Below, piece after piece: positions 1 through 5,352 of a stretch of 6,252 bases of DNA. Numbering within the stretch: the first letter of the stretch is position 1; each line of letters starts with the position of its first letter. The position numbers and the translations under genes are program-made. Source of the stretch: Geoglobus sp. (GTDB lineage Archaea > Halobacteriota > Archaeoglobi > Archaeoglobales > Archaeoglobaceae); assembly GCA_015523645.1 (NCBI GenBank), contig WAJY01000283.1, positions 1 through 6,252 on the forward strand, in the 5' to 3' direction. The notes under the pieces are model-generated. The model worked only from the letters and a program-made list of their open reading frames with translations, was not told where the DNA came from and made no database searches.

Positions 1-520
1 CGGTAAACGTATTAGCTGTAAAAATCGAAAAATGCATCATTTTGATTGATCTTCTCACATTAAAAGAGTTAACATTAAAAAAGTTTGGGAAAAAAAAGCA
101 TCAGTAGCTATTGCATGATAGAGCTAAGGTTTAAAGGGTGTTATGTGTTGAAGTTAGATATTTAGAAAATTCAGATTATATTATTCTTCAAATATAACTT
201 TTATCTTTTACAAACCAACTTTAAGGCAGATTGTAGAAAATCGGTCTAAAGCGGAGTTAAAAAGGTAGAATTTTAAAGATTTATTAATTTTACAGTTTAC
301 AATTGCCTTATTTTTGATTTAGGGTAATATGATAATGTTTCTTTTAAAGTGGAAGCGAATCAGTTAATTATTTGAGATATAGAATCATTTGAATGGAGAT
401 TGGGATGTAAGTTAGTGGAACACCTTAAATTCTTTTATTGCTGAGAAAACATCGAAATTAGAATCCTCATCAAAATGTCATTTCTTGAATTTCTGAGGTT
501 AAGAGTATACCGTTTGCTAG
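1..520. other. AT-rich stretch without a recognisable gene
   Basis: This stretch is very rich in A and T and is broken by stop codons in all six frames. The open pieces I translated by hand were mostly about 25 codons or less and resembled no protein I know. A minus-strand frame is open from about position 96 to the left edge, but it has no convincing start, Shine-Dalgarno site or promoter. I see no tRNA, rRNA, CRISPR array or clear terminal inverted repeats. It contrasts with the dense gene packing of the rest of the window, and may be decayed DNA or an old insertion site. Confidence 0.6.
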
Positions 521-529
521 TATGCCTAG

Positions 530-734
530 AAAGCTGTCGAGAAGTATAAAGCTTTAATAGAAACCAATATAAGCGATTATATGGATACTGTATGGATAAA
601 GCTCATTAAAAAAAAGATGATGGGTTTTGAAAGATTTTCTCATTGAAAGGGGGATTGGTTTGGATTTTGCTGAAAATGAGTTTTTGGATGGAGAAATAAT
701 ATACTCGAAACTCAAGCTAAAACTTCAAATCTAA
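530..734 (+). pseudogene. possible C-terminal remnant of a decayed, frameshifted gene
   Basis: Two plus-strand frames look protein-like and join end to end. The first (530-646) follows a TAG at 527-529 and reads KAVEKYKALIETNISDYMD, then WIKLIKKKMMGF. The second (from 624, stop TAA 732-734) reads VLKDFLIERGIGLDFAENE, then FLDGEIIYSKLKL. A one-base slip somewhere between 621 and 644, for example in the T4 run at 625-628, would join them into about 65 residues of charged, probably helical protein. Upstream, stops interrupt every frame. There is no start codon with a Shine-Dalgarno site. The stop lies 4 bases from the 3' end of rnpB, which is transcribed towards it. I do not recognise the family. 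It could also be chance open frames in AT-rich DNA, so this is a weak call. Confidence 0.28.
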
Positions 735-737
735 AAA
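733..737 (-). terminator. U-tract terminator of rnpB
   Basis: On the minus strand, TTTTT lies directly after the P1 helix that closes the RNase P RNA, one base beyond the CC that follows it. Archaeal RNA polymerase commonly stops at such T runs, so this probably marks the 3' end of the primary transcript. Confidence 0.55.
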
Positions 738-738
738 T

Positions 739-993
739 GGGAGGGAGTGGCGGTAGTAAGCCCCCTTCTGTTTCAGGCAGTATTCGTCTGAGCCGCTAAG
801 CGTTGCACCGGCGGGGACGGCCGTTTCAACTCCCGCAGGTGATCTCCGCCTTTCGACTTCCTCGCATTACCCTGCGGGAGTATCGTTTCTGTTCCGTTGC
901 CGTGCCTCTCGGCACGAAGCTTTCGCTTCCCGCCTTTAACGGTGGGGGGACTTTCCTCCGCAAGTGCGGAAACTGCCCTCCGCCGCTCCCTCT
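739..993 (-). ncRNA. rnpB: RNase P RNA (archaeal)
   Basis: This is the catalytic RNA of ribonuclease P, which removes 5' leaders from pre-tRNA. Read on the minus strand it has the universal core motifs: GGAGGAAAGUCC (plus-strand 959-948) near the 5' end and ACAGAAGGGGGCUUA (771-757) near the 3' end. Between these, a P4 helix can form from CCCCC with GGGGG. The ends pair as P1: GAGGGAG and GGCGG (992-980, one C-A mismatch) with CCGCC and CUCCCUC (753-741). P2 pairs AGGGCAGU with ACUGCCU. A perfect ten-base stem CUCCCGCAGG/CCUGCGGGAG (880-871 with 839-830) closes the specificity region, which contains GGUAAUGCGAGGAAG. GAAGC-GAAA-GCUUC and GUGCC-GAGA-GGCAC form adjacent hairpins. At about 255 nt it is compact. 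The short UUA-capped hairpin in the P15 position and lack of an obvious P6/P16 hint at the reduced type M reported for Archaeoglobus and methanococci, but I cannot settle this. Ends are inferred from P1, the TATA spacing and the U-tract. Confidence 0.95.
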
Positions 994-1015
994 AAAAATA
1001 TTTCTTGATTAAGGG

Positions 1016-1025
1016 TATATTTAAG
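1016..1025 (-). promoter_or_regulatory. TATA box of rnpB
   Basis: The minus strand reads CTTAAATATA, preceded by the purine-rich GGAAAT that could act as a BRE (TFB site). Its centre lies about 27 bases before the predicted 5' end of rnpB, the normal archaeal distance. It sits in the 43-base gap after the winged-helix gene, so rnpB probably has its own promoter in addition to any read-through from the lsm operon. Confidence 0.7.
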
Positions 1026-1036
1026 ATTTCCGGGAA

Positions 1037-1396
1037 CTATCCAATTGTTGCCCTTCTTAAAAACCACACCTCTATCTTTATGCATTGAGAAGTGTCACAA
1101 TCAACAATTCTACAGCCAAAACATGGTGGAAGTCCAGTGGTGATCTCAAGCTTCTCCATTATTTCCATGAGTGTCAGTTCTTCCTCTTCCTCTTCCTCCA
1201 CATCAGCTGGAACTATTTTAAAAGTCTTGACACCATCCACAACTATTTCAAGTCTCTTTATGAGCCCCTCTTTTTCAAGCTTCCTAAGAATCCTTGAACA
1301 TTTACTGCTATCTATATTCAGCTCCTTCCACAAATCCTTCTGCAAAATAGAACCTTTATCTTCAAGTAATTTCAGTATTTGGTCTCTTATCTCCAT
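1037..1396 (-). CDS. winged-helix DNA-binding protein with a four-cysteine tail
   Basis: This 119-residue protein is probably a transcription regulator. Residues 1-62 form a winged-helix domain of the MarR/Lrp/TrmB kind: EIRDQILKLLEDKG, then a helix-turn-helix with the recognition helix near DSSKCSRILRKLEKEGLI, then a beta wing. A run of seven glutamates (67-73) links it to a short tail with C92-x2-C95-x4-C100-x4-C105, spacing that could hold zinc or an iron-sulfur cluster; this is inference, and no ligand is known to me. Start ATG is 2 bases after the lsm stop, with GAGGAT in the end of lsm as ribosome binding site, so the two genes are almost certainly co-transcribed and translationally coupled. 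rnpB follows downstream. The target is unknown; autoregulation of the lsm promoter is possible. I do not recognise a named family for the whole protein. Confidence 0.85.
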   Translation of the reverse strand: MEIRDQILKLLEDKGSILQKDLWKELNIDSSKCSRILRKLEKEGLIKRLEIVVDGVKTFKIVPADVEEEEEEELTLMEIMEKLEITTGLPPCFGCRIVDCDTSQCIKIEVWFLRRATIG

Positions 1397-1398
1397 TT

Positions 1399-1623
1399 TT
1401 AATCCTCATAGGGCTGGATTAGTATTATGTTGTTTCCTCTCAAAACTATGTCTCCCAATGCCCTTACCTTCTCACTTCCCTTGTATTCCATGGCATTCGA
1501 GAGGTGCAGGTTCATGTAGTCGTCTACACTTTCAAGTCTTCCAACCAAGCTATTCTCCTCTCCCTTCATCTCAACTTTAATCACTTTTCCTATCATGCTT
1601 TTTACCATCTGGTTCGGTAGCAA
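1399..1623 (-). CDS. Lsm (Sm-like archaeal) RNA-binding protein, Sm2 type
   Basis: This 74-residue protein is one Sm fold. The Sm1 motif covers about residues 11-42 (GKVIKVEMKG ... VDDYMNLHL) and Sm2 covers 57-71 (GDIVLRGNNIILIQP). Such proteins form rings that bind U-rich RNA. It resembles A. fulgidus Sm2, including the LPNQMVKSM N-terminus; that protein is reported to form hexamers. Y36 stands where Sm1-type proteins have the uridine-stacking histidine, while N38 and R62 are kept. Translation starts at TTG (1623-1621): no ATG or GTG lies in frame upstream before a stop at 1632-1630, the TTG start keeps the family's N-terminus, and a perfect GAGGTGAT lies 5 bases upstream. A short out-of-frame ATG overlaps this site and is ignored. 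It heads a cluster with the winged-helix gene and rnpB, fitting a role in RNA processing. Confidence 0.95.
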   Translation of the reverse strand: MLPNQMVKSMIGKVIKVEMKGEENSLVGRLESVDDYMNLHLSNAMEYKGSEKVRALGDIVLRGNNIILIQPYED

Positions 1624-1628
1624 GCTCC

Positions 1629-1636
1629 ATCACCTC
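1629..1636 (-). promoter_or_regulatory. strong Shine-Dalgarno site deciding the TTG start of lsm
   Basis: GAGGTGAT on the minus strand is an exact complement of the archaeal 16S 3' end, 5 bases before the TTG codon. It shows that the rare TTG start, not the internal ATG at codon 6, is the main start. Confidence 0.8.
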
Positions 1637-1672
1637 AATCTGTCATTATTATTTATTTTAGAGCGAAATAAG

Positions 1673-1682
1673 GCTTGCAAGC
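1673..1682. repeat. perfect 10-bp palindrome between lsm and the epimerase gene
   Basis: GCTTGCAAGC is fully self-complementary and lies in the divergent intergenic region, about 50 bases ahead of the lsm start and 25 bases before the TATATATAT box. It could be a binding site for a dimeric regulator, such as the winged-helix protein of the lsm operon. That link is inference; a 10-base palindrome can also arise by chance. Confidence 0.35.
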
Positions 1683-1706
1683 AGACCTATCATTTATCAA
1701 AAATAG

Positions 1707-1715
1707 TATATATAT
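1707..1715 (+). promoter_or_regulatory. TATA box of the epimerase gene (leaderless start)
   Basis: TATATATAT with an A-rich BRE-like stretch (CAAAAATAG) before it is centred 23 bases upstream of the ATG at 1734. No Shine-Dalgarno sequence precedes that ATG, so the transcript probably begins at or within a couple of bases of the start codon. The box is nearly symmetric and might also serve the lsm operon on the other strand, giving a leader of about 60 bases. Confidence 0.7.
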
Positions 1716-1733
1716 CTTTCCTGATTTTGAAGC

Positions 1734-2660
1734 ATGATTCTAGTCACAGGAGGTGCTGGCTTTATTGGAAGTCATGTTGTTGATGCCTTCATCAATAATG
1801 GTTTTGACGTTAGAGTTATTGACAATCTTTCTTATGGCAATCCCAATTTCATCAATGAGAATGCAGAATTCATCAAGGGGGATCTGAGAAATTTTGATGA
1901 TGTTTTGAAGGCAATGAATGGGGTTGAGGAGGTCTGGCATCTTGCAGCTAATCCAGATGTTAGAGTTTCAAGCATGAAGCCAGATGAGGTGTATTCTAAC
2001 AATGTTCTTGCAACTTGGAATGTGCTGAAGGCGATGAAGGATATAGGAGTAGAGAGACTGGTTTTTACCTCGACTTCAACGGTTTATGGTGAGGCAAAAA
2101 GAATTCCAACGCCAGAAGAGGCTCAGCTGAATCCCATCTCAATTTACGGAGCATCAAAGGTTGCAGGAGAGGCAATGATAATGGCTTTCTCGCATACCTA
2201 TGGCATTAAAAGCTGGATATTTCGTTTTGCAAATGTCATAGGCAGAAGGAGCAGGCATGGTGTTATATACGATTTTATAGTCAAGTTAAATAAAAATCCT
2301 AATGAGCTAGAAATTCTTGGAGATGGGGAGCAAAACAAGTCCTACATCTACATCGAAGACTGTATCTCTGCAATGTTTCATGCTCTAAAGCATTCTGACG
2401 AGAGTGTGAACGTCTTTAACATAGGAAGTGAGGATCAGATCAAGGTGAGAAGAATTGCGGAGATAGTTTGCGAGGAGCTGGGAGTTGAGCCTAAATTTAG
2501 GTTTACAGGTGGAGATAGAGGATGGAAAGGAGATGTTCCTGTGATGCTCCTATCTATAGAAAAGCTAAAATCACTTGGATGGAAGCCGAGGTACAATAGT
2601 GAGGAGGCTGTCAGGAAAGCGGTCAGAGACTTACTCGATGAAGGCGTAATCGACAGTTAG
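1734..2660 (+). CDS. NAD-dependent nucleotide-sugar epimerase/dehydratase (GalE-like, extended SDR)
   Basis: At 308 residues this is a full-length extended short-chain dehydrogenase, the family of UDP-glucose 4-epimerase and related nucleotide-sugar epimerases and dehydratases; it acts in the cytosol. The Rossmann motif TGGAGFIG is at residues 5-12, D30 ends beta-2 and favours NAD(H), GDLR at 49-52 contacts adenine, and HLAA is at 69-72. The active site is T113 in STSTVYG (112-118) with Y137-x3-K141. The C-terminal half carries a typical substrate-domain pattern: RFANVIGRR, LGDGEQNKSYIYIEDC and FNIGSE. It likely supplies sugars for surface glycans or protein glycosylation, but the substrate cannot be read; a GDP- or UDP-sugar 4-epimerase or a dehydratase is possible. 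It is transcribed alone. Its last 30 bases overlap the end of the convergent CcmB-like gene. The start is set by the TATA spacing and by the Rossmann strand beginning at residue 2. Confidence 0.93.
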   Translation: MILVTGGAGFIGSHVVDAFINNGFDVRVIDNLSYGNPNFINENAEFIKGDLRNFDDVLKAMNGVEEVWHLAANPDVRVSSMKPDEVYSNNVLATWNVLKAMKDIGVERLVFTSTSTVYGEAKRIPTPEEAQLNPISIYGASKVAGEAMIMAFSHTYGIKSWIFRFANVIGRRSRHGVIYDFIVKLNKNPNELEILGDGEQNKSYIYIEDCISAMFHALKHSDESVNVFNIGSEDQIKVRRIAEIVCEELGVEPKFRFTGGDRGWKGDVPVMLLSIEKLKSLGWKPRYNSEEAVRKAVRDLLDEGVIDS

Positions 2661-3269
2661 ATATCCAACAGCCAGCATTGCAATTGAAAAGCCAATTATC
2701 ACAGAAAGGGGTGATGCAATATCTCCACTCTCCCCATTTATTGCCATTGTAAAAGCCTGAACGGTTGAGAGTATAACGGGAAAAACGACTGGAAAGAGCA
2801 GTATTGGCATCAACAATTCCCTTGCTTTTGATTTTATAACTAGAATTGATAGAGAGCTGGTAATTATGACAAATGCAATGTTTCCGGCAGTTATCACTGC
2901 AAAAGCCAGAAGAAGATCTCTGGGATAAATCTGGAAAACTGCTATAAAAATCGGTATAATTATTATTTCGAGAAGAATCATTAGAACTCCGTTAAAAATC
3001 ATTTTTCCGAAGAGAATTGAAGCTGGCTCGACAGGAGATATTTTTAGGGCTTCGAGAGTGCCAGTCTCCACCTCTCTCAAAAATGCCCTCGAATAGCCAA
3101 GCATCCCTACAAAGATGAATACTATCCATAGGATAACAGGTTCAGGTTTTTTGATCGTGGCACTGAAAAGCATTACCGAAAGAAATGCGAAGAGAAAAAG
3201 GAAATTCAAGGTGTTTTTTGTTCTGAACTCTATTCTCAGGTCTTTTTTTGCAATTTCAATGAATTTCAT
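2631..3269 (-). CDS. ccmB: CcmB-like ABC exporter membrane subunit
   Basis: This 212-residue protein is close to the usual CcmB length of about 220. I count six hydrophobic spans near residues 21-37, 43-60, 92-114, 119-145, 151-172 and 187-208. Between spans 2 and 3 lies the family's cytoplasmic segment (SRAFLREVETGTLEALKISP), the coupling region to the ATPase. In bacteria CcmB with CcmA is part of the cytochrome c maturation system and was first described as a heme exporter; its true role is linked to releasing the heme chaperone. No CcmC, CcmE or CcmF gene lies in this window. The ATG overlaps the stop of the ATPase gene by 4 bases, so the two should be made together. It is the last gene of the operon, and its end overlaps the epimerase gene on the other strand by 30 bases. 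Confidence 0.88.
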   Translation of the reverse strand: MKFIEIAKKDLRIEFRTKNTLNFLFLFAFLSVMLFSATIKKPEPVILWIVFIFVGMLGYSRAFLREVETGTLEALKISPVEPASILFGKMIFNGVLMILLEIIIIPIFIAVFQIYPRDLLLAFAVITAGNIAFVIITSSLSILVIKSKARELLMPILLFPVVFPVILSTVQAFTMAINGESGDIASPLSVIIGFSIAMLAVGYLTVDYAFIE

Positions 3270-3931
3270 TTCATCACCCTTTGGTATTTGTTCTCAATCT
3301 CTTTAGATTCTCCATCAAAGACCAAACTACCTTCTTTAAGCATTAGAACCCTCTTGCAGAGCTTTTCAGCCTCTGAAAGGTTATGAGTTGTAAAGATGAG
3401 AGTGGATTCGAAGTCTTTTATCCATTCAAAAAGTCTCTCCCTCCCTTCAACATCCAAACCTGTTGTTGGTTCATCAAGTATAAGCAACTCAGGATTGTTA
3501 AGCAAAGATCTGGCAATGGAAAGTCTCTGCTTCATTCCTCTGGAATAGTTTCTGACCATCTCATGCCTCCTCTCCCACAAGCCAAATTCTCGCAGAAGCT
3601 CCTTTACTTTCTCCTCCTCAACTCCATAGAGTCTTGCAAAAAACTTTAGATTCTCATAGGCTGAAAGATCATCATAAAGGAACAAGTTATGGCTTACAAT
3701 GCCCATTCTCTTTTTAACATCCTCACCAATCCTCATTTTGCCAAAAACTCTCACAGTTCCTGATGTTGGTCTTATCTGTCCGCTCATTAACCTTGCAGTT
3801 GTTGTCTTGCCACTTCCATTTGGTCCAAGAATTGCCACCCTCTCACCGCTTTTTATCTTAAAGCTAAGCCCTTTTAAAGCCTTAAACCTCCCGAACGCTT
3901 TTTCAACATCCTTAAATTCAACCACAATCAC
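3266..3931 (-). CDS. ccmA: CcmA-like ABC transporter ATPase
   Basis: This is a single 221-residue ATP-binding cassette, a cytoplasmic subunit that powers the CcmB-like permease encoded next. Walker A GPNGSGKTT is at residues 36-44, the signature YSRGMKQR (usually LSGGQ) at 129-136, Walker B LLILDEPTTGLD at 149-160 and the switch histidine H183 in FTTHN. The Q-loop carries histidine (VSHNLFLYDDLSAYENL, H81) in place of the usual glutamine, as in many CcmA proteins, where SH..LY.DLT..ENL is a recurring pattern. That and the CcmB partner support the ccmA assignment over a generic ABC-2 or daunorubicin-type exporter. The start is GTG at 3931, overlapping the upstream TGA as GTGA; the beta strand starting at residue 2 makes a later start unlikely. 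The substrate is unknown. Confidence 0.9.
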   Translation of the reverse strand: MIVVEFKDVEKAFGRFKALKGLSFKIKSGERVAILGPNGSGKTTTARLMSGQIRPTSGTVRVFGKMRIGEDVKKRMGIVSHNLFLYDDLSAYENLKFFARLYGVEEEKVKELLREFGLWERRHEMVRNYSRGMKQRLSIARSLLNNPELLILDEPTTGLDVEGRERLFEWIKDFESTLIFTTHNLSEAEKLCKRVLMLKEGSLVFDGESKEIENKYQRVMK

Positions 3932-5085
3932 AGCAAATCCTCCAGAACTTTCTCAACACCTAATGCTACTCCATCGACCTCAATGTCATCCCCTTTTGCC
4001 CCGTCTCCAACAACGTAAAGGTTTTTGTAGGGGGTCGTATTATCCTCATCAAATCCCGCCATAACCCTGTTTACAGGCCAGTCGCCTTTGTAGCTTTGAA
4101 TTGCTATAACCTCAAATTTGTATCCTTTGAGTATCTCCTTTAGGTTTTTTAAACCTGCAATTATCTCTGCCCTCGTTCCATTTCTCAAGGGCTGGTGAGC
4201 CTGAAGCATGTGTTTTTTTCCCAGATTCTCATCCACATTCGTTACTTCATTCATCCCGGCAATTTCCATTCCAAGGGTAAAAAGAACTCCACTGTGTTCA
4301 ATAAAAGGTTCATCAATGGATATCGTGTATTTAACTCCCCTGCTTTCAGGCTTTACAGTGCCATATCTTCTCCCAAGCAATTCCATTGTTAGTTTGTGCC
4401 CCACATCTGAAATCACAACATCATATTCTTTTTTCTCTCTGCTATAAAGCGCTATCTCCTTTCCTGCTTTTATACTCTCGACTTTCTCCATCACAATCTT
4501 TCCATCATTTGAAACAACAACTTCAGCCAGATCTTCAACAACAGCCTTACATCCACCAACAGGAACACCTGGCCCTTTGTGTTTCTTTGTACGCTTGTAG
4601 ATCGGGATGATTTTACTAAATCTGATTTGATCGGGGAAAATACTAAAACTCCACCCTAGAAAGGATTTTATAAAATAACGCGTTTTCTCATCCAGTCCTT
4701 TTCCAAACTCTTCCAGTGTTGGATTTTTTTTACCACTACTCAGAAAAGTTTGAATATAAAATCTCAGAACATCTTTAAATGGAAAGGTTTTTTTGGTAAG
4801 CGTTTCTCTCTCCCCCTTCCAATAAATCTCACCCTCAGGTTTGGAGTCAACTATCTCAACTCTGCATCCAGCATTACGTAAAAGTTTTGCCAATGATCCC
4901 CTTTTTCCGTGTGGGATCATGTGCAGTGCTCCAGTGCCCACCTGATAACCCTTGTATTCAATGGATGTAAATCTTCCGCCTATGAAAGGAAGTTTTTCAT
5001 AAATATCAACTCTGTAACCTTCAGAGGATAAAATTGCCCCTGCAAGCAGTCCTCCAAGCCCTGCACCAATAATGCCCACCTTCAT
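3928..5085 (-). CDS. CrtI/phytoene-desaturase-like FAD-dependent oxidoreductase
   Basis: The 385-residue protein has the FAD-binding fold of the phytoene desaturase, retinol saturase and amine oxidase superfamily (COG1233 type). The dinucleotide motif GAGLGG is at residues 7-12, E30 at the end of beta-2 binds ribose, and GGRF is at 36-39. VPVGG followed by a helix (174-190) matches the family's PxGG segment, and the C-terminal FAD motif is NLYVVGDGAKG (355-365) followed by EVDGVALGV. It is about 100 residues shorter than carotenoid desaturases, so I do not assign a carotenoid reaction; reduction or oxidation of an isoprenoid, quinone or other lipophilic compound is possible. No membrane span or signal peptide is visible. 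The ATG overlaps the ferredoxin stop as ATGA, and its own stop overlaps the ABC ATPase start. Ferredoxin is the likely electron partner, by analogy with archaeal isoprenoid reductases paired with a ferredoxin. Confidence 0.88.
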   Translation of the reverse strand: MKVGIIGAGLGGLLAGAILSSEGYRVDIYEKLPFIGGRFTSIEYKGYQVGTGALHMIPHGKRGSLAKLLRNAGCRVEIVDSKPEGEIYWKGERETLTKKTFPFKDVLRFYIQTFLSSGKKNPTLEEFGKGLDEKTRYFIKSFLGWSFSIFPDQIRFSKIIPIYKRTKKHKGPGVPVGGCKAVVEDLAEVVVSNDGKIVMEKVESIKAGKEIALYSREKKEYDVVISDVGHKLTMELLGRRYGTVKPESRGVKYTISIDEPFIEHSGVLFTLGMEIAGMNEVTNVDENLGKKHMLQAHQPLRNGTRAEIIAGLKNLKEILKGYKFEVIAIQSYKGDWPVNRVMAGFDEDNTTPYKNLYVVGDGAKGDDIEVDGVALGVEKVLEDLL

Positions 5086-5252
5086 TCAATCACCAGAGCT
5101 GAAACTGGACAGTAAAGCAGGCATCTCCTGCAGAGAGTGCATTTCTCATGGTTGATTTCTGCCCTTCCAATAACCTCAATCGCATCAAATCTGCATGAGA
5201 GTATGCAGAAAGCGCATCCAACACAGCTGTCTCTGACAACCAATTTCTCCAC
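5082..5252 (-). CDS. 2[4Fe-4S] ferredoxin
   Basis: With the GTG start at 5252 this is a 56-residue ferredoxin, the classic size for small two-cluster proteins. Cysteines fall as C10-x2-C13-x2-C16-x3-C20 and C38-x2-C41-x2-C44-x3-C48-P; by the family rule C10, C13, C16 and C48 hold one cluster and C20, C38, C41 and C44 the other. Arginine R21 replaces the proline that usually follows the first motif. The same frame is open upstream to an ATG at 5396, but those extra 48 residues have no ferredoxin character and would cross the promoter and the start of the divergent DUF488 gene. A TATA box lies about 28 bases before the GTG, so the message is probably leaderless. It leads the operon and likely carries electrons to or from the flavoprotein whose gene overlaps it by 4 bases. 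Confidence 0.87.
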   Translation of the reverse strand: MEKLVVRDSCVGCAFCILSCRFDAIEVIGRAEINHEKCTLCRRCLLYCPVSALVIE

Positions 5253-5273
5253 AGGGTTAAGATGGGGTTGAGG

Positions 5274-5284
5274 TAAATATATTT
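5274..5284 (-). promoter_or_regulatory. TATA box of the ferredoxin operon
   Basis: The minus strand reads AAATATATTTA, preceded by the purine-rich CCGAGA as a possible BRE. Its centre is about 28 bases before the GTG at 5252, which implies a leaderless or nearly leaderless ferredoxin message and supports the short ferredoxin. The box is close to palindromic, so it might also drive the DUF488 gene on the plus strand, with a leader of about 50 bases. Confidence 0.65.
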
Positions 5285-5346
5285 CTCGGTGGAGGTCAAA
5301 ATTTTCAGTGTTGACAAAGCAAATGGTTAAGGAATCGGTCACGTCT

Positions 5347-5352
5347 GGAGGG
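5347..5352 (+). promoter_or_regulatory. ribosome binding site of the DUF488 gene
   Basis: GGAGGG lies 7 bases ahead of the ATG at 5360 and matches the core of the archaeal anti-Shine-Dalgarno sequence. It means this gene has a leader, unlike the epimerase and ferredoxin genes, and supports the chosen start. Confidence 0.65.

Noticed and set aside
27..52. Imperfect inverted repeat (AATCGAAAAATG with CATTTTGATT)
   Set aside because: It is weak, A/T-only pairing in AT-rich DNA with no partner element nearby, so it is not evidence of a hairpin or insertion end.
1..96. Minus-strand frame open to the left edge
   Set aside because: It is short, phenylalanine- and asparagine-rich as expected of AT-rich DNA, and has no Shine-Dalgarno site or recognisable motif.
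617..673. Possible C/D box small RNA (ATGATGG near 617, CTGA near 670)
   Set aside because: The C box has a mismatch, no internal C'/D' pair is visible, and the flanks do not form a terminal stem.
739..993. GC-rich island taken as foreign DNA
   Set aside because: High G+C is expected for structured RNA genes in hyperthermophiles, and the block matches rnpB from end to end.
803..1012. A 69-codon plus-strand frame over the GC-rich block
   Set aside because: It lies opposite the RNase P RNA gene, whose conserved motifs and helices explain the sequence; the peptide has no recognisable domain.
1092..1580. A 162-codon plus-strand frame opposite lsm and the winged-helix gene
   Set aside because: It is serine- and proline-rich antisense of two well-supported genes, with no promoter or known domain.
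3928..5085. Calling the flavoprotein a carotenoid phytoene desaturase
   Set aside because: It is much shorter than such enzymes, and no carotenoid gene lies nearby; only the FAD fold is supported.
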